Positions 42,478-49,813 of a stretch of 64,000 nucleotides of DNA are shown piece by piece (the stretch's first letter is position 1; each line of letters begins with the position of its first letter). This stretch comes from an uncultured bacterium (GTDB taxonomy: Bacteria > Bacillota > Clostridia > Oscillospirales > Ruminococcaceae). The notes under the pieces are model-generated. The model was not told where the DNA came from, did no database searches, and was given only the letters and a program-made list of their open reading frames with translations. The stretch is taken from the NCBI GenBank assembly GCA_905215965.1, contig CAJMSD010000007.1, forward strand, positions 84,307 to 148,306, in the 5' to 3' direction. A program made the position numbers and the translations under genes.

Positions 42478-43763
42478 TTAATTATCCCTCCGATCTCTAT
42501 AATGTCGCTCATCAGCGGTTCGACGCTGTACTCGAAAGCGTCAAGGCTGTCTATGTTGTAGTTGCCGTCATCAAGGCGGATGTCCTCTTGCTTTTTGCTG
42601 TCCCATACGGCTGACTGCAAAGCTTTGATGATATGTTTGCAATGCCGCATTGTAAAAAATCTGCCCTGAGACATGATCTGATTTGTAAATCGGATGCGTC
42701 CCAGTATCTCAGACTTTCGGGCATTATGCGGATTGATAGGTATTTTGCTTTTTATAAGCTCGGTTTTAATGCCGCTGATAAGAGTCGTTTCCGCGCTGTC
42801 AAAATAAATATCGTAAACGTTGTATTTGCTCTGACATCTGCGGATAAAGTCAATAATATCGCTGTAAAGCTGCGACGGAGTTATGACCTCTTTACGGTAA
42901 TACTCTTCGAGCACTGCAACTTTTTGCAGCCCTTTTGAAAAGCCTGTACAGATGCCTGCGTGAGCCGAGCCGTTTCCGCCAAAGTCAAATCCGATATTGC
43001 AGTACATGATATCGTCCGGAGATGTATCTGCAATGAAATCCTCCGAATTATCGGCGAACTGCTTGTATATAACTCCCTCGGCTGATACCCATAAGCCTTT
43101 AATATATCGGTCATAAAACACACCCGAGTACATTCGCTCGTAACGCTGACGTATATTGTCGGACAGAGAGTAGTTATCCTCCATCATAAAATGGAGACGT
43201 AGTCTGTTTTTAGCCTTTACGTTTTTTGCATTTTCGCTGCTTTCGTCAATCCATTCTTTGTAAAACCAGTGGTGCGGCGACTCTGGATTACAGTTAAACC
43301 AAAATTTAGAGCCGTCCACCGAGCATCGTGCGATAGCCTGATCAACGAAGGACTTTGGCATAAGAGCTACCTCATCGAAAAAGATTCCGGCAAGCGTTAT
43401 ACCTTGGATAAGCTTGTATGAGCTTTCATCTTTTCCGCCAAAAAAATAGTAACGGTTAGTCATTTTGTTTATCGTGATATCGCAGTAACTTTTGCGCAGC
43501 TCTATTAACGCGATGCCCTCAAGCCATTTTTGCATAGGAATAATGACGTTTTTTTTGAGCGAATCAATTGTTTTGCCGCAAAAAGCAAAGCTCTCGCCGT
43601 TAAACTGACTGCTGCTCCACAATACAAAGCCTATTGTCATTGATATAGTCTTGCCGGAACGGACAGATCCGTCACAAACTATAGCGTCATGGTCCTTAGT
43701 GCTGGGGATTTTCCACCAGAACATTGAGTTGATCTGCTTAGGTGAAAATCGCGAGTATATCAT
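42474..43763 (-). CDS. terL: Terminase large subunit
   Basis: 429 residues. Walker A GSVRSGKT spans residues 32-39; Walker B is GIFFDEVALMP near 128-138; the C-terminal RNaseH-like nuclease has NIGFDFGGNGSAH, YDIYFDSAETTLI and a late acidic SLDAFEYSVEPL. It belongs to the PBSX/Terminase_3 type that packages DNA by headful cutting, as expected for a Mu-like phage that packages from inserted copies together with host DNA. ATGA overlap with the upstream gene. Confidence 0.93.
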   Translation of the reverse strand: MIYSRFSPKQINSMFWWKIPSTKDHDAIVCDGSVRSGKTISMTIGFVLWSSSQFNGESFAFCGKTIDSLKKNVIIPMQKWLEGIALIELRKSYCDITINKMTNRYYFFGGKDESSYKLIQGITLAGIFFDEVALMPKSFVDQAIARCSVDGSKFWFNCNPESPHHWFYKEWIDESSENAKNVKAKNRLRLHFMMEDNYSLSDNIRQRYERMYSGVFYDRYIKGLWVSAEGVIYKQFADNSEDFIADTSPDDIMYCNIGFDFGGNGSAHAGICTGFSKGLQKVAVLEEYYRKEVITPSQLYSDIIDFIRRCQSKYNVYDIYFDSAETTLISGIKTELIKSKIPINPHNARKSEILGRIRFTNQIMSQGRFFTMRHCKHIIKALQSAVWDSKKQEDIRLDDGNYNIDSLDAFEYSVEPLMSDIIEIGGIIN

Positions 43764-44113
43764 TTTCTGTCACCGTCCATACTTGTCTCGATCATCTCCA
43801 GCAAATTGGTGAGCTGCTTATTATCGGCAGCCTGCTCCTCGCCGGTAGCCGCAGCATTAATCGTTCGTGCTATTTCAGTTTCGGCAGCAACAAGCTCTGT
43901 ATTTTCTTTAATAAAAGTATACAATTCAAGATGTCGCTTCTTAAATTCATCGGCAAGCTTCTTGCGCTGCTTTGGTTCAGGAGTGTTTAAATAGTCTTTT
44001 ATGAACGATTTAAGATCTGTAAAATCAGAGTTTTTCACTGCGTTTTTGTTATCTTCAAGTTTAGAAAGTCCGTTAGCAAGAGATTTAAGACTTTTCTTTT
44101 TTCTGACATTCAA
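43760..44113 (-). CDS. Small helical late protein, first gene after the late leader
   Basis: 117 residues from TTG 44113, chosen because AAGGAGG lies 8 nt upstream; the ATG at 44149 is inside the terminator stem. The protein is helical and highly charged (LNVRKKKSLKSLANGLSKLE; KSFIKDYLNTPEPKQRKKLA) with a Glu-rich C-terminus. It is coupled to terL. The small-terminase role is probably filled by the DUF3486 protein upstream, so this may be a packaging accessory; a small-terminase role is the alternative. Confidence 0.65.
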   Translation of the reverse strand: MNVRKKKSLKSLANGLSKLEDNKNAVKNSDFTDLKSFIKDYLNTPEPKQRKKLADEFKKRHLELYTFIKENTELVAAETEIARTINAAATGEEQAADNKQLTNLLEMIETSMDGDRK

Positions 44114-44134
44114 GTCAATCGCCTCCTTATAGCA

Positions 44135-44165
44135 TAAAAATAAGGGCATAATTGCCCTTTTTTAA
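44135..44165 (-). terminator. Terminator in the late-gene leader
   Basis: Minus-strand AAGGGCA, loop ATTA, TGCCCTT followed by ATTTTTATG; the flanking A and T runs extend the stem. It stands directly in front of the late operon, 22 nt before the TTG of its first gene, and must be passed for late expression. Confidence 0.75.
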
Positions 44166-44189
44166 CGTTTTGTTTTCAGGAGTATAATT

Positions 44190-44295
44190 TTACATCTGGA
44201 ATAATTTAAACGGCTGTGTGCGCTGTTAAACACGATTTAAACGCATATTTTTACGGGTATGCTCCGCCATTCGGGATTTTGTATCTCAAATCCCG
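44190..44295 (-). promoter_or_regulatory. Candidate late promoter region and leader hairpin
   Basis: On the minus strand this gap holds a perfect 8-bp hairpin CGGGATTT/AAATCCCG (44295-44272) with an 8-nt loop, two direct copies of CGTTTAAAT about 30 bp apart, and a weak promoter-like TTTAAA-18-TATACT ending near 44187. It lies between the NusG-like gene and the late terminator, where a NusG/LoaP-type factor or Mor/C-type activator would act. Confidence 0.4.
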
Positions 44296-44364
44296 TTTTT
44301 TGATTTGTACCCACTCGCTCATCAGCCGGGACGAATCAACCGTTCTGACGTCGGACGAGCTGTT

Positions 44365-44850
44365 TTAAATAGATATCACCGGAAGAGTTATAGTGTGCGG
44401 TTTGCCGAGAAGCATTGCCGCAACCTTAGCTCTTCTCTGTCTGAGATCTAAACTGATAATGTCGTTCTGATAATTTCGCAAAATTCCGGAAAGTATCATT
44501 TTATCTCCTGATGAAGTTGTAAAAACTTTCGAAGCTTCGACAGGCTTGCCTTTATTCCACAGCAGTCTAATGTGCGCTTGCTCATCTGCTTTAAGAGGTT
44601 CAGGACTTCCAAAGCCGAGAAACCTCACTGCTCCAAGTGTGGATTTTATATCATAGTAGGCTTTGTCCGTCAGTTCGCATTCAACAAAGATATACTGTGT
44701 AAAAACAAGCTTTAGCTTTTTGTACCATTTTCCGCCGGATCTGATATATAATTCCTCAGACGGGCACATTGCCATATATCCTTTATCAGCAATCAGACGG
44801 ACAGCAGCTTCTTCATATCCTGACTTGACCTGCAATACGTACATTTCCAT
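44365..44850 (-). CDS. NusG/LoaP-like transcription antiterminator
   Basis: 161 residues from ATG 44850 (GGGTGA 6 nt upstream; GTG 44859 possible). Residues 1-100 are an NGN domain (MYVLQVKSGYEEAAVRLIAD; LKLVFTQYIFVECELTDKAY; LGAVRFLGFGSPEPL), and about 115-160 a KOW-like domain (SSGDKMILSGILRNYQNDII; RAKVAAMLLGKPHTITLPV). NusG paralogues of the LoaP type bind RNA polymerase and allow processive antitermination of long operons. Its position between the middle genes and the late operon, before a terminator-bearing leader, suggests it switches on late transcription. Confidence 0.85.
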   Translation of the reverse strand: MEMYVLQVKSGYEEAAVRLIADKGYMAMCPSEELYIRSGGKWYKKLKLVFTQYIFVECELTDKAYYDIKSTLGAVRFLGFGSPEPLKADEQAHIRLLWNKGKPVEASKVFTTSSGDKMILSGILRNYQNDIISLDLRQRRAKVAAMLLGKPHTITLPVISI

Positions 44851-44855
44851 ATTTT

Positions 44856-45395
44856 TCACCCATCTTTCGTTTTGTTCTTAACGAACTTCTTGACCTTCCT
44901 GAACAACTCGGGATCTTCCGCAGCCATACTCTCATAAATATATGACATGAATTGATCTGCACCATTTTCGAGAGTTCCCTTGGTTTTTATATCGACATTT
45001 TTCTTGTAAGTGGCAGCTCTGGTGAGAGCGACAGCATTTTTAGCTATGGATTCAAAATCAAGCTCTTCGAGCTTTTCCTCCGGCATCTTATTGATAGCGT
45101 CAAGGAGATGATTACTCAAGAGCTGTAGTATTCCGTCCGTTATATCAAGATCGGGACACCTGTCCATTTCTTCCCGGAGAATTCTGAAATTTTCCTGTGT
45201 CATGCGAAGGTTATCGAGGGTTGTCATAAGCTTTCTGGCATAATCTCCGACTGCAGTTGCCGATATGCTGATACCGTGAGATCTGATATATTCGGCAATA
45301 TCTTTGTAGTAGACTCCCGATTTTATCATTTCTTCAACGGTTTCTCTGAGTTCCGGCTCAAGCTTGCTGATTTTAGAATGTGATCTGTGTGCCAT
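44856..45395 (-). CDS. DUF3486 family protein (Mu gp27-like, small terminase)
   Basis: 179 residues from ATG 45395, preceded by AGGTGGTG. MAHRSHSKISKLEPELRETV opens an N-terminal helix-turn-helix (VYYKDIAEYIRSHGISISAT), as in Mu gp27-type proteins; the rest is helical with an Ala-Leu-Thr-Arg-Ala-Ala segment. DUF3486 proteins are encoded just before the Mu-like large terminase and act as DNA-recognising packaging subunits. Here the NusG-like gene and the late leader separate it from terL, so it would be read with the middle transcript. Confidence 0.87.
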   Translation of the reverse strand: MAHRSHSKISKLEPELRETVEEMIKSGVYYKDIAEYIRSHGISISATAVGDYARKLMTTLDNLRMTQENFRILREEMDRCPDLDITDGILQLLSNHLLDAINKMPEEKLEELDFESIAKNAVALTRAATYKKNVDIKTKGTLENGADQFMSYIYESMAAEDPELFRKVKKFVKNKTKDG

Positions 45396-45406
45396 ATCGT
45401 CACCAC

Positions 45407-45736
45407 CTATACGTCGATGCATTCGTCGGTGCGAACACAAGCTATAATCTTGATGCCGTCAGCAGAGACCTTTGCCTCAATCTCGTTAAACTCGCAGTCG
45501 GCAAGGGTCGTATGCTGTTTTGATCTGATGTTTCGCATTTTTATGTATCCGCTTTCAGAAAGGTAATTCACCGAATCTCTGAGTTCCGATTCCGTCATAG
45601 TAGGTTCAAGAGCATATTTGAGTTCAGAAAGCGAGACGTATTGTGTACGGAGCAGATTGATCCCTTTAAGCACAACGCCGTTATTGTGAAAAAATTTCTT
45701 TTGGCGGATACGCTCCTGAAGTTCTTTTGTTTCCAT
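45407..45736 (-). CDS. Winged-helix phage protein (Mu gp26 position)
   Basis: 109 residues from ATG 45736 (GATAGGAGG upstream). The N-terminal half is a winged helix (KGINLLRTQYVSLSELKYAL; TESELRDSVNYLSESGYIKM), followed by a small beta domain (DGIKIIACVRTDECIDV). It lies between gp25-like and gp27-like genes, the place of gp26 in Mu-like phages. Likely DNA-binding; the target is unknown. Confidence 0.7.
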   Translation of the reverse strand: METKELQERIRQKKFFHNNGVVLKGINLLRTQYVSLSELKYALEPTMTESELRDSVNYLSESGYIKMRNIRSKQHTTLADCEFNEIEAKVSADGIKIIACVRTDECIDV

Positions 45737-45749
45737 TTTTTCAAACCTC

Positions 45750-46061
45750 CTATCTGTTGTAGTAATTATCAATTTTGCTTTCAAGCCGTGTCATAACACG
45801 AATGAAATCCTCGTTTTTTGTCGTGTGTTCTTTTATGTAGTCGATGTTATCGGAGAGCTTTTGCATAGCAGCCTTTATCTCGGCAACTTCGGCTTTTGTA
45901 GCATATTTGTCGGAAAGCGTAAATTGCGATTCTTTCAGTTCCTCTACCGTTTCTTCAAGCTTATCGCTTCTGTCGATCGTTCGCTTTAAAAAATAGCTGA
46001 TAACTCCGATAGCGATCGTTATTATTGTTGTTATGGCAAAATATATAAGCTCCTGCGACAT
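45750..46061 (-). CDS. DUF2730/gp25-like membrane-anchored coiled-coil protein
   Basis: 103 residues: an N-terminal transmembrane helix (LIYFAITTIITIAIGVISYF), then a long coiled coil with a KYATKAEVAEIKAAMQKLSD segment. This layout and position, first gene after the Mor-dependent promoter region and before the gp26/gp27-like genes, correspond to gp25 (DUF2730) of Mu-like phages. Function unproven; a lysis or membrane-associated role has been suggested by position only. Confidence 0.72.
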   Translation of the reverse strand: MSQELIYFAITTIITIAIGVISYFLKRTIDRSDKLEETVEELKESQFTLSDKYATKAEVAEIKAAMQKLSDNIDYIKEHTTKNEDFIRVMTRLESKIDNYYNR

Positions 46062-46080
46062 ATGCTCACCTCGAAAAATA

Positions 46081-46123
46081 AATATGGTATAGCCGATTTG
46101 TTCTAAATCAACTATACCATATT
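46081..46123 (-). promoter_or_regulatory. Large hairpin at the 5' end of the middle transcript
   Basis: AATATGGTATAG and CTATACCATATT (12-bp stem) enclose an inner GATTT/AAATC stem. It begins right at the expected start of transcription from the -10 at 46125-46130 and is followed on the minus strand by TATTTTTCG, so it could stabilise the transcript, attenuate it, or serve as a dyad for Mor. Confidence 0.6.
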
Positions 46124-46124
46124 A

Positions 46125-46170
46125 ATTATACAACATCCATTCAGCGAAATGAAAAGATTTCACTTTGATT
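46125..46170 (-). promoter_or_regulatory. Candidate Mor-activated middle promoter
   Basis: Minus-strand TATAAT (46130-46125) with no -35 match (TTCATT at the right distance). Just upstream, repeated GAAATC/GATTTC motifs form direct and inverted copies (46140-46170) up to the mor stop codon. A good -10, absent -35 and upstream repeats are what is known of Mor-dependent middle promoters in Mu. Confidence 0.5.
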
Positions 46171-46485
46171 TCAAACCTCAAACTGCATCTGTCCTTCCAA
46201 CGGTGCGCATCTGAGTTGTTTTCGCTTTTCTGCTACAATATCCCGAACAGTAGCTTCTGCAAGATTATATTCCCTTGCCAGTTTTCCGTAATTTCCACCG
46301 TCAAATTTTTCTCTGATCTCATCGTCACGCAAATCCTTTAACACAGAATCGATTTTTTGAATATACAGGAAGCTTCCTGCATAATTAACAACGAGTTTTT
46401 TGTATGCTTCAAGTCCGATTATTTCAGCGAGTTCTCTTTGGTCATTGCGAAGTTGATCTATACTTGTAAGTTTATCAATTTCCAC
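46171..46485 (-). CDS. mor: Mor-family middle transcription activator
   Basis: 104 residues. The family-typical N-terminal dimerisation part (RELAEIIGLEAYKKLVVNYA; GSFLYIQKIDSVL) is followed by a C-terminal helix-turn-helix (REKFDGGNYGKLAREYNLAE; ATVRDIVAEKRK). Mor activates the middle promoter of Mu during lytic growth. It overlaps the GemA gene by 11 bp at the end of the early operon, and a candidate target promoter lies directly downstream. Confidence 0.9.
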   Translation of the reverse strand: MEIDKLTSIDQLRNDQRELAEIIGLEAYKKLVVNYAGSFLYIQKIDSVLKDLRDDEIREKFDGGNYGKLAREYNLAEATVRDIVAEKRKQLRCAPLEGQMQFEV

Positions 46486-46972
46486 TGCCTGTCACCGCCT
46501 TTTTGGCAGCTCTGCGTTCTGCGCTGCGGACGTAGCGTTTCAGCTGCTCGATGAGTTTTGTACCTTCGTCAAATCTTATCCAACGAAACGGATCAAATCT
46601 TGAAGCTGTGATTCCAAGAATCTTTTCAATCGCTCCGATGAGACGTTCAGGAACAGAAGCTACAGTCGGTTCAAGCTCATCAAGTCGATATACAAGTCTC
46701 CACGCTAATTTTTGCTGAGCGGCAGTCATCATTCCGGGAATATCTTCTTTGACTGTTTTTTCCTTTTTTAGAGGCTTGTCGTGATTTTTCAGCCGCATCC
46801 GTTCCTGAAGCTCGGTCTGAATTATTCTCGCTTCCGACGGAGTAAGCTCGCTGACGTGTTCTTTTCCGGTCAATCCGTAGACGAGCTGATGAAACGGATC
46901 TTCTTTATTATTCCGCTCCACAAGTCCAAGACCGGAAGCCAAAGCGTAAAGTCTTTTGATTGTTGTCGCCAT
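46475..46972 (-). CDS. gemA: GemA-like protein (DUF1018, Mu gp16)
   Basis: 165 residues from ATG 46972 (AAAGGAGTG upstream). MATTIKRLYALASGLGLVER and VYGLTGKEHVSELTPSEARI match the DUF1018 family of Mu-like phages; a C-terminal segment (ITASRFDPFRWIRFDEGTKL) also fits. Mu GemA modulates host gene expression and DNA supercoiling during lytic growth. Here it follows the DnaC-like ATPase gene by 4 bp and precedes mor, as in the canonical order. Confidence 0.88.
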   Translation of the reverse strand: MATTIKRLYALASGLGLVERNNKEDPFHQLVYGLTGKEHVSELTPSEARIIQTELQERMRLKNHDKPLKKEKTVKEDIPGMMTAAQQKLAWRLVYRLDELEPTVASVPERLIGAIEKILGITASRFDPFRWIRFDEGTKLIEQLKRYVRSAERRAAKKAVTGSGN

Positions 46973-46976
46973 AAGA

Positions 46977-47759
46977 TCACTCCTTTCGTAAGCGATAATT
47001 TTTCTTTCGGTCATGAGGTATGATCATTCGAAATCCTCGTGAGATCTGCATTATACGGCTTGCAAGAGCTTCATCACATTCTATGAGAGCATCCTCATCC
47101 AGCTCCGTTGAGATAACCGTTTTAAGTTGCTGCCTAAGTCTGTAATCAATCAGCTCAAACGCAAGCTTTATATCAGCGTCCTTGATTTCCTTTTGCTTAA
47201 ATAAATCGTCGATATATAGAACATCGGTAGTTTTGAATTCATTTATGCGCTCAGTGTATTCACGGTCATTTACCATTGCTTTGAGTATGGTAGAATCTTC
47301 TCTCCAGACAAAATACCGTGCAGACAATCCTTGCTTTATGAAGTTACCGATTATCGCTGTGCAAATATGAGTCTTTCCACATCCGCTTTGACCGCCAATG
47401 AAAAATCCGGTTGAATTGCTCTTGACAAACTCAGCGGCAGCGGTTTTCATTTGCCGCTGCCATTCGCTGTCTGTTTGGAAATTCCCGAATGTGCAGGATC
47501 TTAGCTGATTTTCCAGACCGCTTTGTTTAATTCGGTTCAGGGTACTGCGAATTTTCATACATTTGCATTCAGTCATCACTTCGTTGCTGTTAACGATTTT
47601 GGCAATATATCCTTTGTTAAGGCATTCAGAACAATCATAGCCTTCAAGCTTTCCTTTAGTCAAATTATAGGATGCAACACGCATTTTCACAACGTCATCG
47701 TAAGATGGTGCAGCATCCGATTTTGGTATCTCCGGTATCAGATTCTCTATCCGTTCCAT
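46977..47759 (-). CDS. DnaC-like replicative helicase loader / IstB-type ATPase
   Basis: 260 residues. A Cys cluster lies near the N-terminus (YDCSECLNKGYIAKI and ECKC). The AAA+ core has Walker A GGQSGCGKTH near 122-131, Walker B VLYIDDLFK near 178-186 and sensor ISTELDEDAL. DnaC-type loaders recruit the host DnaB helicase to DNA. In replicative transposition of Mu the strand-transfer complex must be handed to host PriA/DnaC/DnaB; a phage-encoded loader may bypass part of that pathway. Confidence 0.85.
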   Translation of the reverse strand: MERIENLIPEIPKSDAAPSYDDVVKMRVASYNLTKGKLEGYDCSECLNKGYIAKIVNSNEVMTECKCMKIRSTLNRIKQSGLENQLRSCTFGNFQTDSEWQRQMKTAAAEFVKSNSTGFFIGGQSGCGKTHICTAIIGNFIKQGLSARYFVWREDSTILKAMVNDREYTERINEFKTTDVLYIDDLFKQKEIKDADIKLAFELIDYRLRQQLKTVISTELDEDALIECDEALASRIMQISRGFRMIIPHDRKKNYRLRKE

Positions 47760-48006
47760 TCTGATTCTCCTCCCAGTCCCGGCGGTTCAGCCACGTCTGC
47801 GCCAGAGGTATATATTTAACGTTAGTATGCTTCCAGTCCTTCAGCTTTGCCTGACGATTCAGCTCCGCCATGACCTGATCCAGTGTTTCTTCTGTGATCT
47901 TCAGTTTTTCAAAAGTCCGCAGTGCTTTTGGCTTTCCCTCTTTTCGGGGATAAGCTCTCCAGAAATGATCGAAAAGAGGATTATTTGTCGGAGCTGGTGT
48001 TCTCAT
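47695..48006 (-). CDS. Replication-initiator C-terminal-domain-like protein
   Basis: 103 residues from ATG 48006, overlapping the DnaC-like gene by 65 bp in another frame. The segment PLFDHFWRAYPRKEGKPKAL with KYIPLAQTWLNRRDWEE near 75-91 is the conserved tail of many phage replication initiators, here without the usual N-terminal winged helix. Next to the helicase loader it probably helps to recruit the loader or helicase. The overlap is long but both frames look coding. Confidence 0.7.
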   Translation of the reverse strand: MRTPAPTNNPLFDHFWRAYPRKEGKPKALRTFEKLKITEETLDQVMAELNRQAKLKDWKHTNVKYIPLAQTWLNRRDWEENQNGTDRESDTGDTKIGCCTILR

Positions 48007-48286
48007 CACCTTCGTCCTCCTGATCAGCTCCAGTAAACTGATTTTGCTGCTCCTGAAAAAGCAATCGTGTTAATACACCGATAAACTTTAACGAATCATC
48101 TTTACGACCTGTATACTGATTAAAAACAAACTGAAAAGCATAAAACATAGAAAGTACAAGCTCATTTCCTTTCACTTTTTCTATGTTAAATTCGGGCATA
48201 TTGTTTAGTTCTCTGTCGTCTTCATCTTTAAAAACATCGGTTAATGCTGTGACAAATGTCAATGTCATCTGTTCGATATTATTCAT
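47981..48286 (-). CDS. Small early protein, function unknown
   Basis: 101 residues from ATG 48286 (AATGGAGGAA upstream). Helical and acidic (MNNIEQMTLTFVTALTDVFK; LVLSMFYAFQFVFNQYTGRK), ending in a strongly acidic tail (ADQEDEGDENTSSDK). No family recognised. It overlaps its downstream neighbour by 26 bp in the tightly packed early operon. Confidence 0.65.
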   Translation of the reverse strand: MNNIEQMTLTFVTALTDVFKDEDDRELNNMPEFNIEKVKGNELVLSMFYAFQFVFNQYTGRKDDSLKFIGVLTRLLFQEQQNQFTGADQEDEGDENTSSDK

Positions 48287-48431
48287 TTTTATTTCCTCCA
48301 TTATTTTTAGGTTCGTACATCATGCAGCTTTCGCATGATGTAACATTTCGAGACATTTTACAGCAGTAAATGTTATAGCCAGAGCTGCATGAGTTCTTAC
48401 ACGTTCCACAGCAGGGGATTGTGTCATTCAT
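48279..48431 (-). CDS. Cys-rich mini-protein (zinc-binding-like)
   Basis: 50 residues from ATG 48431, with GGAGGTG upstream. Nine Cys in CCGTCKNSCSSGYNIYCCKM and SCESCMMYEP suggest one or two zinc knuckles. It overlaps both neighbours. Small Cys-rich proteins of this kind are frequent in Firmicute phage early regions; no function assigned. Confidence 0.65.
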   Translation of the reverse strand: MNDTIPCCGTCKNSCSSGYNIYCCKMSRNVTSCESCMMYEPKNNGGNKNE

Positions 48432-49086
48432 CGTCTTCACCTCCGACCTTGATCTCTGTCTTGATACCTCTGGAGACATTGACGGCAGCGTTAACTTTTG
48501 TGATCACATCATTAAGGATATCGTCGTTAACCCGACCGTCATTGTTTACCTTAACAAAGGTGCAGATATTCTCCCAAGCAGCAGCTTCGTTGATGAGGTA
48601 CGCCGTATCTGAAGCTTCTGATTCGGAAAGTCCTGCATAGTTGACGAGGTTTTTCTTATCCTTGTCAAAATTGATTCCCTTGAGCTTTTTAAGGAGTATC
48701 TTTTTAGCCTTGTCATCGCAGTTCAGACTGTTAATGATCTCTGCAACGCTGCCCTCACAGTATTCTCTGTGCCATATTGCCGACAAAATTCGTTTTGCAG
48801 GAGCTTTGAGCGTGTACGTAGTTTTCTGCTCGACCATGGACGGATAAACGCTGCCGAAAATCTTTTGGAGCAGCTCTCCTGCAATCACCGATACGGTATC
48901 AGACGTTGTAACAGTTGCCGTATTTCCGTTTGTGCCGGGATAGCTTACCGACTTGATCTTGGTATCGGTCAGATCGCACTCGGCAAGTATCTGAAGCTGA
49001 GCCTGCAATTTATCATACTCAGCTGTCAGATCTGTTTTCTCATGTCTGATCTCAGCCATACGGTCTACAATTTCCGTAATCTTCAT
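48424..49086 (-). CDS. Early coiled-coil protein, function unknown
   Basis: 220 residues. Residues 1-40 are a coiled coil (EIVDRMAEIRHEKTDLTAEY), followed by a beta-rich part (YPGTNGNTATVTTSDTVSVI) and a helical C-terminal half (NCDDKAKKILLKKLKGINFD; KVNAAVNVSRGIKTEIKVGG). It stands where Mu-like phages carry DUF3164 or Gam-type genes, but I see no convincing match to either. Ribosome binding site GGAGGC. Confidence 0.6.
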   Translation of the reverse strand: MKITEIVDRMAEIRHEKTDLTAEYDKLQAQLQILAECDLTDTKIKSVSYPGTNGNTATVTTSDTVSVIAGELLQKIFGSVYPSMVEQKTTYTLKAPAKRILSAIWHREYCEGSVAEIINSLNCDDKAKKILLKKLKGINFDKDKKNLVNYAGLSESEASDTAYLINEAAAWENICTFVKVNNDGRVNDDILNDVITKVNAAVNVSRGIKTEIKVGGEDDE

Positions 49087-49087
49087 A

Positions 49088-49324
49088 TCATACAGCCTCC
49101 TTCATTTTGGCGGAGCAGAATGCACAGACGCATACATCCTTGTATTTACGGACATTTTCAATCGAACCGCAGAAGCGGCAGCGGTCGACGTGCGGTCTGA
49201 TCAGCAAGCCGCCGTCCTCGGTCGTATCAAGATCCACCGACATCCCCGGCTGCCAGCCGAGCTGCAGGCGAACGTCCTTCGGAATTGTGATGCCCGATTT
49301 GCTTGTAAGTCTTTTTGATGTCAT
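49088..49324 (-). CDS. AbrB/SpoVT-type DNA-binding protein with zinc ribbon
   Basis: 78 residues. The N-terminal swapped-hairpin AbrB domain (TSKSGITIPKDVRLQLGWQP; GMSVDLDTTEDGGLLIRPH) is followed by a four-Cys zinc ribbon (CRFCGSIENVRKYKDVCVCA). It probably dimerises and regulates early phage or host transcription. It is preceded by copy 1 of the double-hairpin repeat. The AbrB-plus-ribbon combination recurs in Firmicute prophages. Confidence 0.82.
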   Translation of the reverse strand: MTSKRLTSKSGITIPKDVRLQLGWQPGMSVDLDTTEDGGLLIRPHVDRCRFCGSIENVRKYKDVCVCAFCSAKMKEAV

Positions 49325-49360
49325 ATTTTTTCCTCCTATTCGGTTTTCAAAATTCTGTAG

Positions 49361-49433
49361 TCTGCCATCGTCAGCGTTGGGCGACCACTCCCAACGGACA
49401 GCGGACGGCTTATATCCGCTGTTTCGGCTGTTA
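49361..49433 (-). repeat. Double-hairpin repeat, copy 1
   Basis: Minus strand: begins with the TAA stop of the MazG-like gene (TAACAGCCGAAACAGCGG) and contains a CAGCGGA..TCCGCTG stem and a GTTGGGAGTGG..CCAAC-type stem, ending GATGGCAGA. It lies before the AbrB gene. This is the most diverged of the four copies. Confidence 0.75.
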
Positions 49434-49715
49434 TGTATCGGATTCTGATTCTATACGCTGAAGCGTTCTGCTGAGCTTGAAATCAACCATTGCGGTATAC
49501 TGCTCCTGCCGAGCCTCATTAAGAGACATTATCATTTGCACAAGCATTATAGAGACATCTGCAAGCTCTTCGATAAAGTTTTCATAATCTTCACCCTGAG
49601 CAGCTTTAATCAGCTCCACACACTCCTCAACAAGTTTTTCCTGCTGTGCTGCAAAGCCGTAATGATCAAGAATTACCTTGCACTTTTCAATTCTTTTGTC
49701 ATAGTTCTGAGCCAT
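49431..49715 (-). CDS. MazG-like NTP pyrophosphohydrolase
   Basis: 94 residues from ATG 49715 (CCGGAGGAAA upstream). The MazG metal-binding pattern is present: EKLVEECVELIKAAQG and NFIEELADVSIMLVQMI, giving the E-x-x-E and E-x-x-D pairs. It would hydrolyse non-canonical or alarmone-type nucleotides in the cytoplasm; phage MazG proteins are thought to reset the host nucleotide pool. Flanked by repeat copies 1 and 2. Confidence 0.82.
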   Translation of the reverse strand: MAQNYDKRIEKCKVILDHYGFAAQQEKLVEECVELIKAAQGEDYENFIEELADVSIMLVQMIMSLNEARQEQYTAMVDFKLSRTLQRIESESDT

Positions 49716-49743
49716 TGTATTTTCCTCCGGTATATTTATTTGA

Positions 49744-49813
49744 CCTGCCATCATCAGTGCCGGGAGGTCGTCTCCGGCAGACAGCGGATTTTCTCCGCTG
49801 TTTCGGCTGTTAT
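49744..49813 (-). repeat. Double-hairpin repeat, copy 2
   Basis: Minus strand: starts at the TAA stop of the upstream gene (TAACAGCCGAAACAGCGG), with the CAGCGGA/TCCGCTG stem and the GCCGGAGACG../..CCGGC stem, ending GATGGCAGG just before the MazG-like gene's ribosome binding site. Confidence 0.8.
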
